In this document: positions 24,450 through 36,380 of the stretch, piece by piece
Layout: each line of letters begins with the position of its first letter
How positions within the stretch are numbered: the first letter of the stretch is position 1
From: Schistocephalus solidus
Taxonomy: Eukaryota; Platyhelminthes; Cestoda; Diphyllobothriidea; Diphyllobothriidae
Assembly (NCBI GenBank): GCA_017591395.1
Contig: WEDG01003974.1
Location: forward strand, 62,001-126,000
Length of the DNA stretch: 64,000 bases
Direction of reading: 5' to 3'
Notes under the pieces: generated by a model
Database searches by the model: none
The model's input: only the letters and a program-made list of their open reading frames with translations
Told to the model about the DNA's origin: nothing
Program-made: the position numbers and the translations under genes

Positions 24450-24720
24450 CTCGTGGCGTAACGGGTAACGCGTTGGACTTCTAACTAACAGGTCTCAAGT
24501 TTAAGCCTAGGACGCCACAGCGCCTGGGGCTTGGTATGGCTGGCTGATGATGATGGCTAATAAGCCAGAAATGGCCATTCCAGTCTCACTTGTCTTTCTC
24601 GGTCATGTTTTTCTGCCTATATCATAAGCCACTGTGCGGCTGCTGGCGGGGCTCGAGAGTGAGCCCCAAGACACAAGGGGACGAGTGAGTCCTGTAACCG
24701 ATCGTTGAACGCTCACTTAC
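24450..24720 (+). mobile_element. tRNA-derived SINE, right arm of a head-to-head pair
   Basis: The tRNA-like head CTCGTGGCGTAACGGGTAACG-GTTGGACTTCTAA is followed by GGCTGGCTGATGATGATGGC-TAATAAGCCAGAAATGGCC, CTTGTCTTTCTCGGTCAT, GCGGGGCTCGAGAGTGAGCC and GAACGCTCACTTACC at the end. This is the most complete copy of the SINE body in the window. It is not a functional tRNA gene: the acceptor and T-arm are decayed. Confidence 0.8.
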
Positions 24721-26544
24721 CATAGATTATAACAATGCGAATACCGATGAACCACGAGCGTGGATTTTAGAGTACCTGTCCTAGTCAGGGTCTTTTTTTC
24801 TTTCAGTTCTTTTTAATCGGTTGTGGAAAAAATTAATCCTTCGGAAATGCATTTTACCGAGGCCAGTTACTCTAGTAGGATAGACTGTGCTCTATGGGAC
24901 AAAGTAGGGCAGTATTTAGGCCCGGCAAGTGGAGAAGGAGCATGGTCTTTGTGGCAATTCCAAAGGATTTTTAGGCCTTGAGACATGTCCTTCTAAGCTT
25001 TGAGTGTATTGGACCCGGTCATTTAATGAGGTAAAACTCTCCCCGGGGAAAAAAAGGTGCTCTGTATTTGAACAAAATGAGTATGATTTCACATAAAGTC
25101 CACACTTTGTGGAGTTGCTTAAGGCCTTACCGAATTCTGCTTATGGGTGTCGTGCTCACTTGCTCAAAGAACTTTGGTTTTTTGGTCTATAAGAATCCGT
25201 TTTGCATTGGCAAACATTTTGTGGACCGTTAGTTTCAAAGCACAACGTAGTAAAAGTTACTTGCGACAAGATTTGTTGTGTGGACGTCAGACCCCTTGAG
25301 ATGCCCTGAGATATCCTGTACATAGCTTATTTTAGGTACTGTTCTTTCACAGAGGACTGGCCCGTGGATTTTGAACGTACAAAAGATAATTCCAGTAACT
25401 GGTGCTTCGATAAAACCTGTTCGCTATCCGCTTGGCCTGCACGCAGGAGTAGGCAAATAGTTTTCTAAAGACTATTTGTCGAGCATATACACCACTTTCG
25501 ATAATTCCTCTTCAGGCCAGTATAGTTATAGGGAAGGTTGGAACGTAGTATAAATTTAACACATTAAATCTAAATCTGAAGGATTTTCTACTTGAGATAG
25601 TGAGTCATCAATCATGGTTTCTTCCTATAAAAAAAACAAGTAACTTTACTTTTAGCATTAAAATTAACTTTTGATCAAATAGAGTCAACATATAACTTCT
25701 TGGGTAAATTCCTGTCAATAATCAATCGGCCAGGGATCAAAATGCATTTAAATTATCATGATGATGCTCGCTTGGAAAATATTTCGTAAACTAACCTACA
25801 ATATGCTTGGTTGTAGAATTGCAAACAAGTTATCAAAGGGTTAACGTGATTATTAAATTAGTATGGTAAGGATAAATAAATGTCACGTTCGGCTGAAAGA
25901 TGTCACTTTATTATTGATTATAGTATTGGAATTTCAGAGAGTTCTTTTATTGAAGTCGTTCTCCCTGCTTTGTGCTATTTTATTTTGTCGTAAAAAATAA
26001 GTTTAAACGGGATTTGCAGCGACACTTTTACGGACACCGCAGACCATGACGGCTTTGCGCATAAATTTAACTGTTTGTCCTCAGTCGTGCTAACATCATG
26101 GCTATTTCAAATGATGAACAAGAGGAGTATCCTACAGAAATGTGTTGTCCACTCGATATAGGTGACTCTCGATGTCGTCAAAGGTGTCCCTTTAGATGTC
26201 AATATTTACCTTACTGTTTAACATCATCCGGTTCGCTATTTTCCGAGTTTTGTGACATTAAAAGATGTTTTCAACTTTAATTGGCAAAGGTAAAGTAAAA
26301 TAAAATTGGGCATCAGAGGGAGTGGTGGAGAAGAAAAGATTGAATTGATCGCTGCTCAAGCCGCAGGCATCCTAATTCTGTGGATATTTTATTTGCTGTT
26401 GAGGTTTGATACTGCCGTTTCTCCTCTTTTCCGAATTCTATGGTCATTCAAGGCATCAGGCTTCGGCCGATCTTGCAAGTTGTCATTGACACAGTGTTTC
26501 CGTGTGAGTGTCCTGCATATAATTCACCTATTCCACCTTTGTAG
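24721..26544. other. AT-rich non-coding stretch
   Basis: Only short frames without motifs. No gene, RNA gene or known repeat seen. Confidence 0.45.
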
Positions 26545-27240
26545 AATTATAAAAAAAGAAGACGTTGAGATGGAAGAACACAAAGAGGGCACTCCTCTCC
26601 GGACCATCAGATTGGTCAAAGGCCCTCCAGCCTACGGACCGACAAACTGGCTGTTTCGAAGTCTTGAATTTCTAACCACAGCTTTGGTACCATAGTCACC
26701 TCGTCAACACAATTCTTTAACATACTTAAAGAGGTGTGTCTCTTTTTCTGGCACTCGAGACCACCGAATTACGCCTGCAAGACAAATACAATGAAACGAA
26801 GAATGGCCTCGGACACGTGCAAATACTCCAAATTATAAAGTTTTAACGTAACACGTAGTTCACGTTTGATGGAACAATTAACAAACAAGCGAAGCTCACG
26901 CCGATGGCTTTGCCAATTTCAGGACTCATAGCGAGGCGGTGTTGCAACGGTTGGAGTCGCAATGAGGAGAAATGTCGTTAACTCTCAGATCGAGATTCAT
27001 TCAACGGGATCCGGCCACACTGTCAAATTTGATGAGGCCCAAATGCCTATAAGAGGTGACAACCGCATGAGCTGCGGACTGTTTGAACGGCTGTTCTTCA
27101 GCCGCATTCAATTAACAAGTGAAATGACCTCTCGCTCCCATATTCTCTGCAGCGATTTTACATGGGCAAAATTATTAGCCATGCAAGGATAGGTGAGGGT
27201 GAACAGTAGTCATGGTGACGATGGGCCGAATTTCCGAGTT
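26545..27240 (+). mobile_element. Penelope-like element, family B, internally deleted
   Basis: The open frame at 26306-26695 ends in PLE fingers sequence: GTPLRTIRLVKGPPAYGPTN, then WLFRSLEFLT. A decayed STQFL-x-x-LK block follows near 26710, then TPMALPISGLIA (the RT box usually reading GTPMGSPISG) at about 26900. The element then jumps straight to the endonuclease C-terminus (GHTVKFDEAQMPIRGDNRMS, CGLFERLFF) at about 27010-27100. The YVDD catalytic block and the start of the GIY-YIG domain are therefore deleted. Several stops lie between the pieces. The frame at 26098-26280 just upstream is not recognised. Confidence 0.8.
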
Positions 27241-27257
27241 ATCATCAGGCTAAAAAT

Positions 27258-27426
27258 TGACAGCGAAGATAAAATCACGGTTATTAACGACTCTGACACG
27301 GACTGACATGCCATCATTGAATCAGTTACGAGTCTGGTGCTGACAGCGAAGATAAAATCACGGTTATTAACGACTCTGACACGGACTGACATGCCATCAT
27401 TGAATCAGTTACGAGTCTGGTGCTGA
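27258..27426. repeat. Perfect tandem duplication, 83-bp unit x 2
   Basis: The unit starting TGACAGCGAAGATAAAATC at 27258 is repeated without mismatch at 27341; the match runs until about 27426. It lies immediately after the 3' end of the PLE-B copy. The lack of divergence points to a recent duplication or an assembly artefact. It does not encode a protein. Confidence 0.97.
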
Positions 27427-28997
27427 ACTCGAGGAATGCCAATTATAGTGAACATGCGGTTGCCTTGCCACTGCTCGTCTTGTTTCTCTTATACCCTTTT
27501 GTGCAACTATTCCTCATGATCGACTCAAGTGACAATCCGAAACCTTAAGTTAATACAGTTATTGTTCCAACGATCGCATCCTCTTCTTCTTCGACTTGCT
27601 TCCTGGAACTTCCACCTTCACTTTTTCAGCAGTACAAATTCTTTCGGTAGTAAGCACACTCCTCAGAAAATTAAAAAAAGACTTACTCGGATTACTTCTT
27701 TATTTAAAAAGGGATTTTCATAGCCCAGAACTCGGACAGTGAGAAATTATCCCCTTTATTATCCTTAGCGGACGCAAAACGCTATTTTTATTGGCACTCG
27801 ACAAATAAAATCTTCGTCAAGATTACCTCTAGACCATTTTGGTCTGTCTAGCTTATTTAAAGACATTTTTGTGTTATAAGGAATGCTCCAGAGGGTGAAG
27901 TTACTAATTTTTTAAGCCCACACTGGCGACCCACTTGCATTTTCTGTCCTTTGCTCTATGCTTTTAAGCTCATAAACAGACAAGAATTGCTTAAACCTGA
28001 AGCCCGTGGCAGCATTTCGATGGTGCCCATTACATATTTGGTTATGCCTAGTATTTCTGTGTTTGGTAAGGCAACCGCTTTTGCAACGATTTTCTTAAGC
28101 TGATTTATGCTTATTGAATCTGACTATGTTCTTCGCTTCTTGGAACGAATATAACTTGGGATATTTGCCCTTTACTAGATAATCAGTCCTCGGAAGGAAA
28201 ATATATGAAAATTTTATTACTTCTCCCTCTACAGCAGAACAGGCTCAAACATGCGGCCTTGTACTGTGACACTCAGCAGCATAAAAATTAATCTAGACAT
28301 GAGGAAACTGAGGTTTTGATCGGTAAATATGCGTTTTTTTTTCTAACAAACTGAAACATCTGCCCCTTTAGAACAAGGTCCTATCTGTCCATATGAATAG
28401 GATAAGCGGAAGTACCAATAGCAAGCAGACTGCAATCACAGCATTTCACGAACTGCGTCACCTTCCATATTTTAGCAAGAAAAACTGGTTTCCTCAATTC
28501 GTTCCAGTTAAATTGCCATCGTCAGCTGGCCATACCTCTACGGAGGGTCGGAATTTCCAGATGGGATCTCCAGCGGTTAGTCCAACTTCCCATTCGCTGC
28601 ACTCCGGAGAACTCAAATTCGCTCAACTGTGCTTATCACCGGTCTAAGCTGATCGCAGCTGCACTTTGCCTTAGATCCTGGGACTGCAGGTCCTCCAGAC
28701 AGCTGCAGCATTAGTAAATCATCATTTTTCTATCAGTGACAGGGGCAAACGAGATCGTCATGCCTGCTATATCTTCTCCCTTGATGCCACTCGTCTGCAG
28801 ACAAAAAGGACCGGCGAATAATTCCGAGTCAACAAATGTATCAAGTCTGTTTACCGTAATCCCCATGGGAGTTTTCCCGTACCTATTGTTTAAGGCCTCC
28901 TTGTTCGCAATCCGCGTGGACACCTTCAGAACAAGATTGATCAATTGTTTCCATCCTGTAAGTAAGCAGCTATCTAATTACTCATAAAAGCGAAAAT
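27427..28997. other. Non-coding stretch, no gene recognised
   Basis: Short frames only. No motif or repeat was matched. Confidence 0.4.
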
Positions 28998-29375
28998 GCA
29001 AGTCCCAAGGAAGTAATGAAATAGAAGTCAATGTGATCGCTGGAACAAGAGCTTTATTCACCTGACATTTCGGATTCAAACTCGAACCTATCAGATACGG
29101 ATCAGATGCGGATAACGACCCGCATCCCGGCCATCAAAAAATTACTGCACCAGAGGTAGTTCATCCTCGATAAAAAGAGGGCCCATTAATTGTCATAGGC
29201 ATGCAGTAACATAGCGACTGCATGCTATAGATACTGCAACTCCCGATGTAATAATTACCCTTATATGATGCTGTCGCTGAGGATGGGGTGGAGTTGGAAT
29301 CCGCAACGCCAGGGGAATAACGTTCTTGTCCCAGCGATCGTATCGACTTATTCTCAGGTAGTTAATCATGGAATG
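28998..29375. mobile_element. Small PLE-B derivative with terminal inverted repeats
   Basis: The left end (29035-29100, minus orientation) is a PLE-B 3' terminus: GATCGCTGG-ACAAGAGCTTTATTC, then ACCTGACATTTCGG. The right end (29275-29340, plus orientation) is the same terminus inverted: GTTGGAATCCGCAACGCCAG, then AATAACGTTCTTGTCCCAGCGATCG. Weaker inverted similarity continues outside both (ATTACTTCC-type block). The roughly 170 bp between them matches the PLE-B tail at 52265-52390. No coding sequence remains, so the structure resembles a miniature non-autonomous element. Confidence 0.78.
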
Positions 29376-30215
29376 GTTTCAGCACAGTACTTGTAGCAAA
29401 ATACTGTGGAATTCACACTTGTTCACAGTTTGATAAACTACACGTCCACCCAATACTTCAAATCGTGACAAACATGCCATTTCTAGTACAGTATTCGTGC
29501 AGCATGACTTTTTAAAGTACAAGGAAAACTGGCTGACCAGACCATGCTGTGGCGTTAAGATTGCTGATAGCGTTTACTAACCTTTTACCTCTTAAGCTGC
29601 GAATAGGCGCAAAATACGTCAGTTTCGGTTGGTCTAACTTTTGTGGTGCATATACTTTAGTAATCTGTGTGGACACGCTTTGACCACAACTGAACTCCAT
29701 GCTGTGCGCTCGCAGATCATATGGCAAAGGATGAATACTCGCATACAAATACATGCACGGAGCCGCGTATGGTTTTCTCCCACTTAGTACAAGAACATTT
29801 AAAGAAATACATACGGACTGACATCAAGAGGTCCTTTAGTATTCGCTATTGCTAGGCTGCAAACCCTAGAATTATCTAGAGTAAACGGTTTTGCGGGAAG
29901 TGGTATGACGCACCCAGTCTGCACAAAACAAATCCATTGGGAATGAAGAGCATCTTTGTTAACTTTTGGGTTACGGGAAGTCTGTTTTGTAGGGGGGATG
30001 GGGGGGGGGGCAAAAGAAATAAAAAATTTGTACTCCACTAATGAATTTGCAGAAGAAACTCATACAGTCGAAATAAAAATTTATGTCGATAACCTCAAAG
30101 ACACCTTACAATTTAACCTTATCTTCACTTTTTATCTTCCAGATAGCAAGAATTATAAATTAATAGGAAGGTACGAGCAGAGCGGGCCCTGGATAAAGCA
30201 CACCGCTTAAAGAGG
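29376..30215. other. Non-coding stretch with a poly-G run
   Basis: No gene recognised. An uninterrupted run of 11 G lies at about 30000-30010. Confidence 0.4.
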
Positions 30216-30282
30216 TAAAACCAACTCAGCGATAAGCAACCGGAGAGCTGGAACCAAAAACAATACCGCTGTAATAGAAGGT
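30216..30282 (+). repeat. Left direct repeat flanking the CR1-like LINE
   Basis: The segment AACTCAG-GATAAG-AACCG-AGAGCTGG-ACCAAAAAC-ATACCGC-GTA-ATAGAAG-TGAGT is repeated in the same orientation at 33430-33508. That second copy has a 12-bp insertion. Confidence 0.8.
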
Positions 30283-30639
30283 GAGTGGGCTTGTGAATTT
30301 GCGCCGCCATTTATTTTGCTCTCCATTTACCTGGACATTTTCTGTATTTTTATACTACTCTGCCTATTTCGTTTCGTTTTGATATATTGATTTTTATTCC
30401 TTGGTTTGTCTGAACTACGATCATGAGGTCATCTTTACAGTATACCAGCACCTTTTTGAATGAACGGAAAGCTAAAAATTTACTGACGAATTTCCACCAC
30501 GGCAATTTTTTTACTTTTCAGACATAATGTCGAATTTGTGATCCTCGCGTGCAAATTTTATCTCAGTTTCATCAAAAAAGGCCTCTACAGAGGCAAACAA
30601 CACCGTTGCGGTTGGCAAATCGCTCTCAAGCGTCAATCA

Positions 30640-33410
30640 AATAACAAATGGTCAATTCCGTGCTTCCGGTAGACAAACTGTTGTTCGATATTCAACAAAA
30701 TCCATGATCTGGAGCTACTCTTGTTGAAAAAAGAGCACAGTAAGACCAAAGTTATTTGTCTTCAAGAGACGTGGTTAAAAAGTGACATTGACGCGAAACT
30801 CATTAGGTCCCCCATATTTCGGCTACTTTTGAACTGATCAAAAACCTTTACATTGCAGCAGAGAGGGGGGCTGTTTTAGTGAACCAGAATTGGTGTCTTA
30901 ATTGTGAGTCCCTATTTTCATACTGACAACTTGATTGACTTCATCGCTCTTATATGCGAAGCTCTTATTAGTTTAAACGTATTTAAATTTGTTATTATTT
31001 ATATTCCCCTCTACCTGTGAAGGTCGCTTTACCCGATTTTTTCACATTCTTTACCAAAAATGTGCTTCATTATCTTGCGAACATAGTATTCTATTATGTG
31101 GGGATTTTAACCATGTGAACCCTACGTCCTCTTAGACTGTTAGGCTTTGATGATCTAGTTTCCTTCAATACTCGCGTGGATGCCCCTATGGATCACCTTT
31201 TGACCAATCGACCCAATTGTTTTATTGTTTAAAAATAGAGCCCACTTGTCAGGTTCTGACTATTCTGGGTTATAAGGTTTTCCCACAATTTATTCCACTT
31301 CTATACTTGCACTGTTAATCAAACCCGAAAGTAACATGAAGACTCGTAATACGTCCCCACAAAACATGCACCTGCTTCAGACTTGTATACCTTACACCAT
31401 CCCTGCTTTCCTCAGACAATTCAATGTTGACTAGTGCTCCAGCTACCGTACAACATTTTTAATTACCTTTTTAATATTTGCTGTCCTCTTCACATTGTTA
31501 TAGGTAGACCAGACAGAAGTTCTTCTCCTTATCTAAAATTTTTAAGAAGAAAAAGGCACTTCTTTACAAACTAGGCCCACGTGGCAGTCTAAATACTGCT
31601 AACGTCCTACTAAAAAGGAGATTTCCCGACTAAACGACCTGTTTGTTAACCATCTTTTTGTCTCTGCTGCCACATTTCGTTTAGCCTCGCCTCAACTGAA
31701 CTCTTTAGGTACCTTAAGTCTCTCACCGGCCAAAACGGCAAACTGGCACATGTCCATGCCGACTTAGACTCTCTAACTGAATATTTTACCCATTCTCCCC
31801 ACTGGCTCTAATCCTCCGTTAACCACCACTTTACTACTGCCAAGTGTCTTTTCTCCTGTATCAGCTGCAACCGTGCAAAAACATCTTAAAAGCTCCGAGT
31901 TTCAACATCTGCCAGCCCAGAGGGTGTCTCACCATTTAGTCTCACGTCTCGTTGCTCTCAGATAGCCCCTGTCTGACACACCTTTGCAACATATCCTTCG
32001 TGGATTCCCCTGACGTTTGGCGTACAGGATGGATTACACCTGTCCCTAAAAAAAATCCCAAATATTGGCCCTAAATCTTTTCATCCAATCACCAGCTCTC
32101 CCACTTTACTGAAGCTTACTGAAATAGTCTCTTTAGATACAATTATACCATTCTCCTCCACCTTCTCGGATCCACTACAATTTGCATATAAGGCCCGGTG
32201 TGGTACCCTAGATGCAGTTGCTCTTCTGGTCTATTCTGCTCTAAGAGACTTAGATAAAAACTGCCATGCGTACGGGTGTGCATTTCATGACTACTCATCT
32301 GCCTTCATCCCACGCCATCTCCTCATTAGCAAAACCTCCTCCTGTGGCTCTCCCGTTGGGCGGTTTCTTGGCTCGAAGACAATTTTCCTTCCCACATTCA
32401 ATTCGTACAATCATGCAGGCGAAAATCAGTGATCCGTCCTAACAACTGCGGAGTTCTTCAGGGTGCTATTTTAGCCCCTCATCACTTCTCCCTCTACACG
32501 GGTGATTTGAGATCGCAAAATGACTGTTTGCATATAAAATATGCCGATAATACGGTTGTTGGCCATCCTCTCAAAGATAAGACGCAGCTCCAGTCTTTGA
32601 ATGATGGTCTGGACCATGTCTCAGCATGGTGGTCAGACAATGGTCTTATTCTGACCACTCTTAAGTCTGTTCAGTGTGTTTTTCGACTGCGGTCCTCTTC
32701 TTGTCCTGAATCGCTGGATGTCCTCCCCAACGGGGTATTCTCCTTCCGGTAGCTAGGCGTCACGCTGAGATCCAATATTTCATTCTCCCTTCATATTTAT
32801 ACTTTGTTTGCTAAAATTGGTAAAATTCTTAATTATATTTGCCATTTACGTTCATATCACACACTTCAATCTCTAATCTGGTTATTTATAGATGCATGTA
32901 TTCTCCCCATCATTCTTTATTGCTCTCCCGTTATTTTTCCATCATAACTTAAACAGGTTTTGCTGATTTTAAAATGCATCTTTCGAATGCTCTCTTCTGT
33001 TACCGGTGTTTCTTATATTGTTTTGGTGGATAGAGTAATAGAACGACGCTTTACAACGGTTAAACAATCCGCTTATCGAATTCCTGACGATTTTGTCCAT
33101 CACTTACACTCTGACCTAATTGCCGGGAAGTCTTTCCGTCCCATGCGCCGAGGCTTCCGACATATCATTTGCCGTACATCGGCATACCAAAATTCTGTAC
33201 TAACGTTTGTAGCACGCTCTCTAACGTGTAAAGAGACAGAAATCCAGAAACTGAGATTGGAATTGTCTCCCCATTAGATGTCCAGTTTTAACCTTTTTGA
33301 TTCTGTTAATTTATGCTATGTTCTCAATGAATGGAGCCACAGATTTTGCTGAAACGTTTGAAGGATACGTTCAAAATAAAGCGTCTTCCTCTGTCTCGCT
33401 CTCAAAATTA
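30640..33410 (+). mobile_element. CR1-like LINE (endonuclease plus reverse transcriptase), decayed
   Basis: A non-LTR retrotransposon with ORF2-type pieces in order on the plus strand. The apurinic-type endonuclease shows ICLQETWLKSDID at about 30757 and CGDFNHVNP at about 31094. The reverse transcriptase shows FAYKARCGTLDAVALLVYSA at about 32175, FHDYSSAF (motif A) at about 32281, GVLQGAILAPHHFSLYTGDL at 32447 and KYADNTVVGHP at about 32537. The frame at 32960-33277 is the C-terminus, with EIQKLRLELSPH before the stop. The second catalytic Asp of the YADD box has become Asn, and several frameshifts and stops interrupt the frame, so it is dead. The clade (CR1 or a relative) is a judgement by eye. 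A copy of its 3' end lies at 625-1050. Confidence 0.85.
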
Positions 33411-33429
33411 TCACACCCTCGAAAAGGGC

Positions 33430-33508
33430 GAAATCAACTCAGGGATAAGTAACCGCAGAGCTGGGACCAAAAACCATACCGCGGTACTATATTGTCATAG
33501 AAGATGAG
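33430..33508 (+). repeat. Right direct repeat flanking the CR1-like LINE
   Basis: Partner of 30216-30282, placed right after the LINE 3' tail. Confidence 0.8.
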
Positions 33509-36167
33509 TAAAATTTTGCAAAAAGATCGCTATGGAATCAGCATTTTCAAAAAAATATGGAATACGCAGTTTTTGTTGGCTGGACAGGCAGGCCTATGCA
33601 AGCGTAAGCGATCTAACTTGATGAGGCGCTCTTGTTTCCAGTTAAAACCATCTTGAAGCTGTCATTCAGTGTCTCCAGTATGTTCAGTGAAACAAAAAGT
33701 CCCATTTTAAAGCAAAGTATAGTTTGCAGATCTGACAGTTAGGACATTTACCTCCAAACTTTTATACATTTATGAAACATAATGTGCTGATTAGTGATTT
33801 TATCTTTGACCTGTCAAGAGCTTAACACAGCAAAAAGTAGGTTCGTGTGGCCGCGTAAATGTTGGCTCAATTCATTCGTTCCACCGCGTAAATGACGCTG
33901 TCTTTTGACGAGACACGAGAGTGATTCTTTTACATTGAAATTCTGCATTACTGTTGGAAAACAGCTCGTCAGCATACGTGCTTCTGTATTTTTACTGATT
34001 TGTCGGGAATTTAAATGCCACAACTCGTGTCATTGAAGCAATTTCTTAATGGGTTTCGTGATCCAGCCACCAAACTTAAATCAGAATATTATTAAGTTAC
34101 TTGGACTAAATTGCCATTCCTTTGTCAATCTGTTTAAAAGAGACTACAACATTATCGGCTGGTGAATACTTTTGGAGAATACACTTAAACATCAAAGACA
34201 AACTTTGTGGATGGTGTTTCAAGAGAAAGGTTTTCACATTCTGTCTGTAAAAGTAAGATACTTACGAGTGCAGCTATCAGTCGTTGTGAAATGTCCATTA
34301 ACATACGCGGTCATCTGCATAATTTTACTCGAGGGCTGAACAATCCTCTACAAAGAACAATTAACAGGAAAGTCACTAATCTAATGACTTTTCATGACCT
34401 TATTGTATTTTCAAGGCTGATGACCTTAGGAGTACCATCTATCAGACATACCTTTGCGCCATTGAAGAATTGTATAACTTCACGCAACCAAGCATATTCA
34501 ATTAGTACTAGCAAAAGTCGCTAAGGCGATGCCTGCCCACATAATTAAATTCACCAATGTATCCAAGCATGCCGAATGAATGAAAAGGCAACAGGCCACC
34601 CAATCATTTGAGGAAAAGCAGAGGTGATTTTTAAAATAACATTCGCCTTCTCCCGCCAAAAGACATTTGTCGGACAGTTGAAATTCTCCAATAGAGGCGA
34701 ATGGTCACACTCCAGGTGTTAATAAGTAAAGCAGAAGGTTGTTCCTTCGCCGGCATCCTTTGCTTTATTCGCCTGGAGCCCATTGTTAAAGATAACAGTG
34801 GCAACAAGAACAAACAACGCCAGACCGGAGGTGATTGCGCTAGGCCCTGCATGCCGGCGTCAGCTCGATAAATTGATTGAATGAGTTCTCGTCGGAGGCC
34901 CAGGCTTTAAGCGATTCTCGGCTCGTCCTGCTTCTGGCATGGACATTCTGCCGATAATGTCTGGTTGGCCATATCTCCACTCTTCCGCAAGCAGCTCTCA
35001 GTTTGCCTTAAATGACTTAGGGTTGGGCAACAAATATATGAAGTATCAATAGATAATTTCTTCCCTGAGATTTGCGTTTTTTTTAATTTTTTCTGTATTT
35101 TACCATATTTCTCCTTTGGCATGCCTGAGGAAGTATTCTTACTGTGCGGTAATGTCTACCAACTTGATTCCATTATCAGCATACATGCTAGTGAAAAACC
35201 CCAGCACCTTGACCGCAGAGTAGTAATCGCTGACCCGCCCTTCCTCATATCGATTTTCTGAGCAGCTCTCAAATCCATACACCTATCATAACTCCATCTG
35301 GATCTATCAGCAACGGAAAGTGATGAAAGATTTGTCGTGAAGTCCTGCGATGGCAGCACCTACTGCCTTGCCCAATCTGTAACAGACACAGATTCAATGA
35401 AAAGCTTCTTGAAAATGAATTTTATTAGACAAAACGGCGGTTGATAAAAATTGAGGGTATACGAAGATATCAAGGCCTTCAAATTCTTTTCAACGAAAAC
35501 GTTCTGGTTTGTGAACTCCGGCTGTGTTAAAAAACTCCATCCATGACAGTCAGTTTTCTTGGAATTGAAGCAGCCGAGACCGTTGGACATTATTTTTTCG
35601 AAGTTATACCAAACGGCATTACCCAATCGCTGAAATGACCGCTCTGGTATTCTTACGATGTCACGTGGTCTCAGACAAGTGGAGGGTGGTTTGGAGGCAA
35701 GCTGGAAAGACCCCATTTTGATCACATGTGCTATAGCTGGTTTACGTTGCCAGCTGTGTTGTGTTGGAGTGGATCCCCAGCGTTGTTACCGCTGCCTTAG
35801 CAAACATTAACCGCAAGTGTTCATAGGTAGACCCCGATAATGCGCATTTACTCCACATGGCTGCTGGCACTCAGCCCCCTACTTAACTGAGTATGGAATA
35901 TTATGATCAGATGGATAACAATCGCCAGAGGTTTAAGGCAGTTGGATAAAGTACTCGTATCTCCAAAGTACGTGCATGAATTATATTGCAACTCGCAAAT
36001 GATGCAACAACATCGAGCTGTGTTCTCATATTTTAACACTGTCAAAAAGCCACTCTTCGGGGAGATTAAGGGTAATAGCAGTCGGAGTTTACGGTGGTTA
36101 CATCAGGTATACTACACATCTTGTGAATAAATGGCAGTGGATACACCAATTCAAAATATGCCTGAAT
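33509..36167. other. Non-coding stretch, no gene recognised
   Basis: Short frames only, the longest being 121 codons on the minus strand at 35360-35725. None has a motif I recognise. Confidence 0.4.
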
Positions 36168-36380
36168 GACAGCACACATTATGAATACCAAAAATGCTGT
36201 ATTCCCACAATATGCACCTCAAGCACCCTTCTAATCTATAAAGTTAGCATGGAAAATGAGATTTCATCGTGTTTACTATTAACAATATTTATGAATGGCA
36301 ACACAAATTAAAAGTGTCCGAAATGCAGTATTTCCACAAAATGAACCTCTATCATCATACTACTCTATAAAGTTAGTGCT
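36168..36380 (+). repeat. Diverged direct duplication, about 85 bp with 129-bp offset
   Basis: 36168-36250 and 36297-36379 share CA-CACA-ATTA, AAATGC-GTATT-CCACAA-ATG-ACCTC and CTATAAAGTTAG. Divergence is moderate. It is non-coding. Confidence 0.6.

Noticed and set aside
35360..35725. 121-codon minus frame
   Set aside because: No motif, start context or neighbouring exon support.
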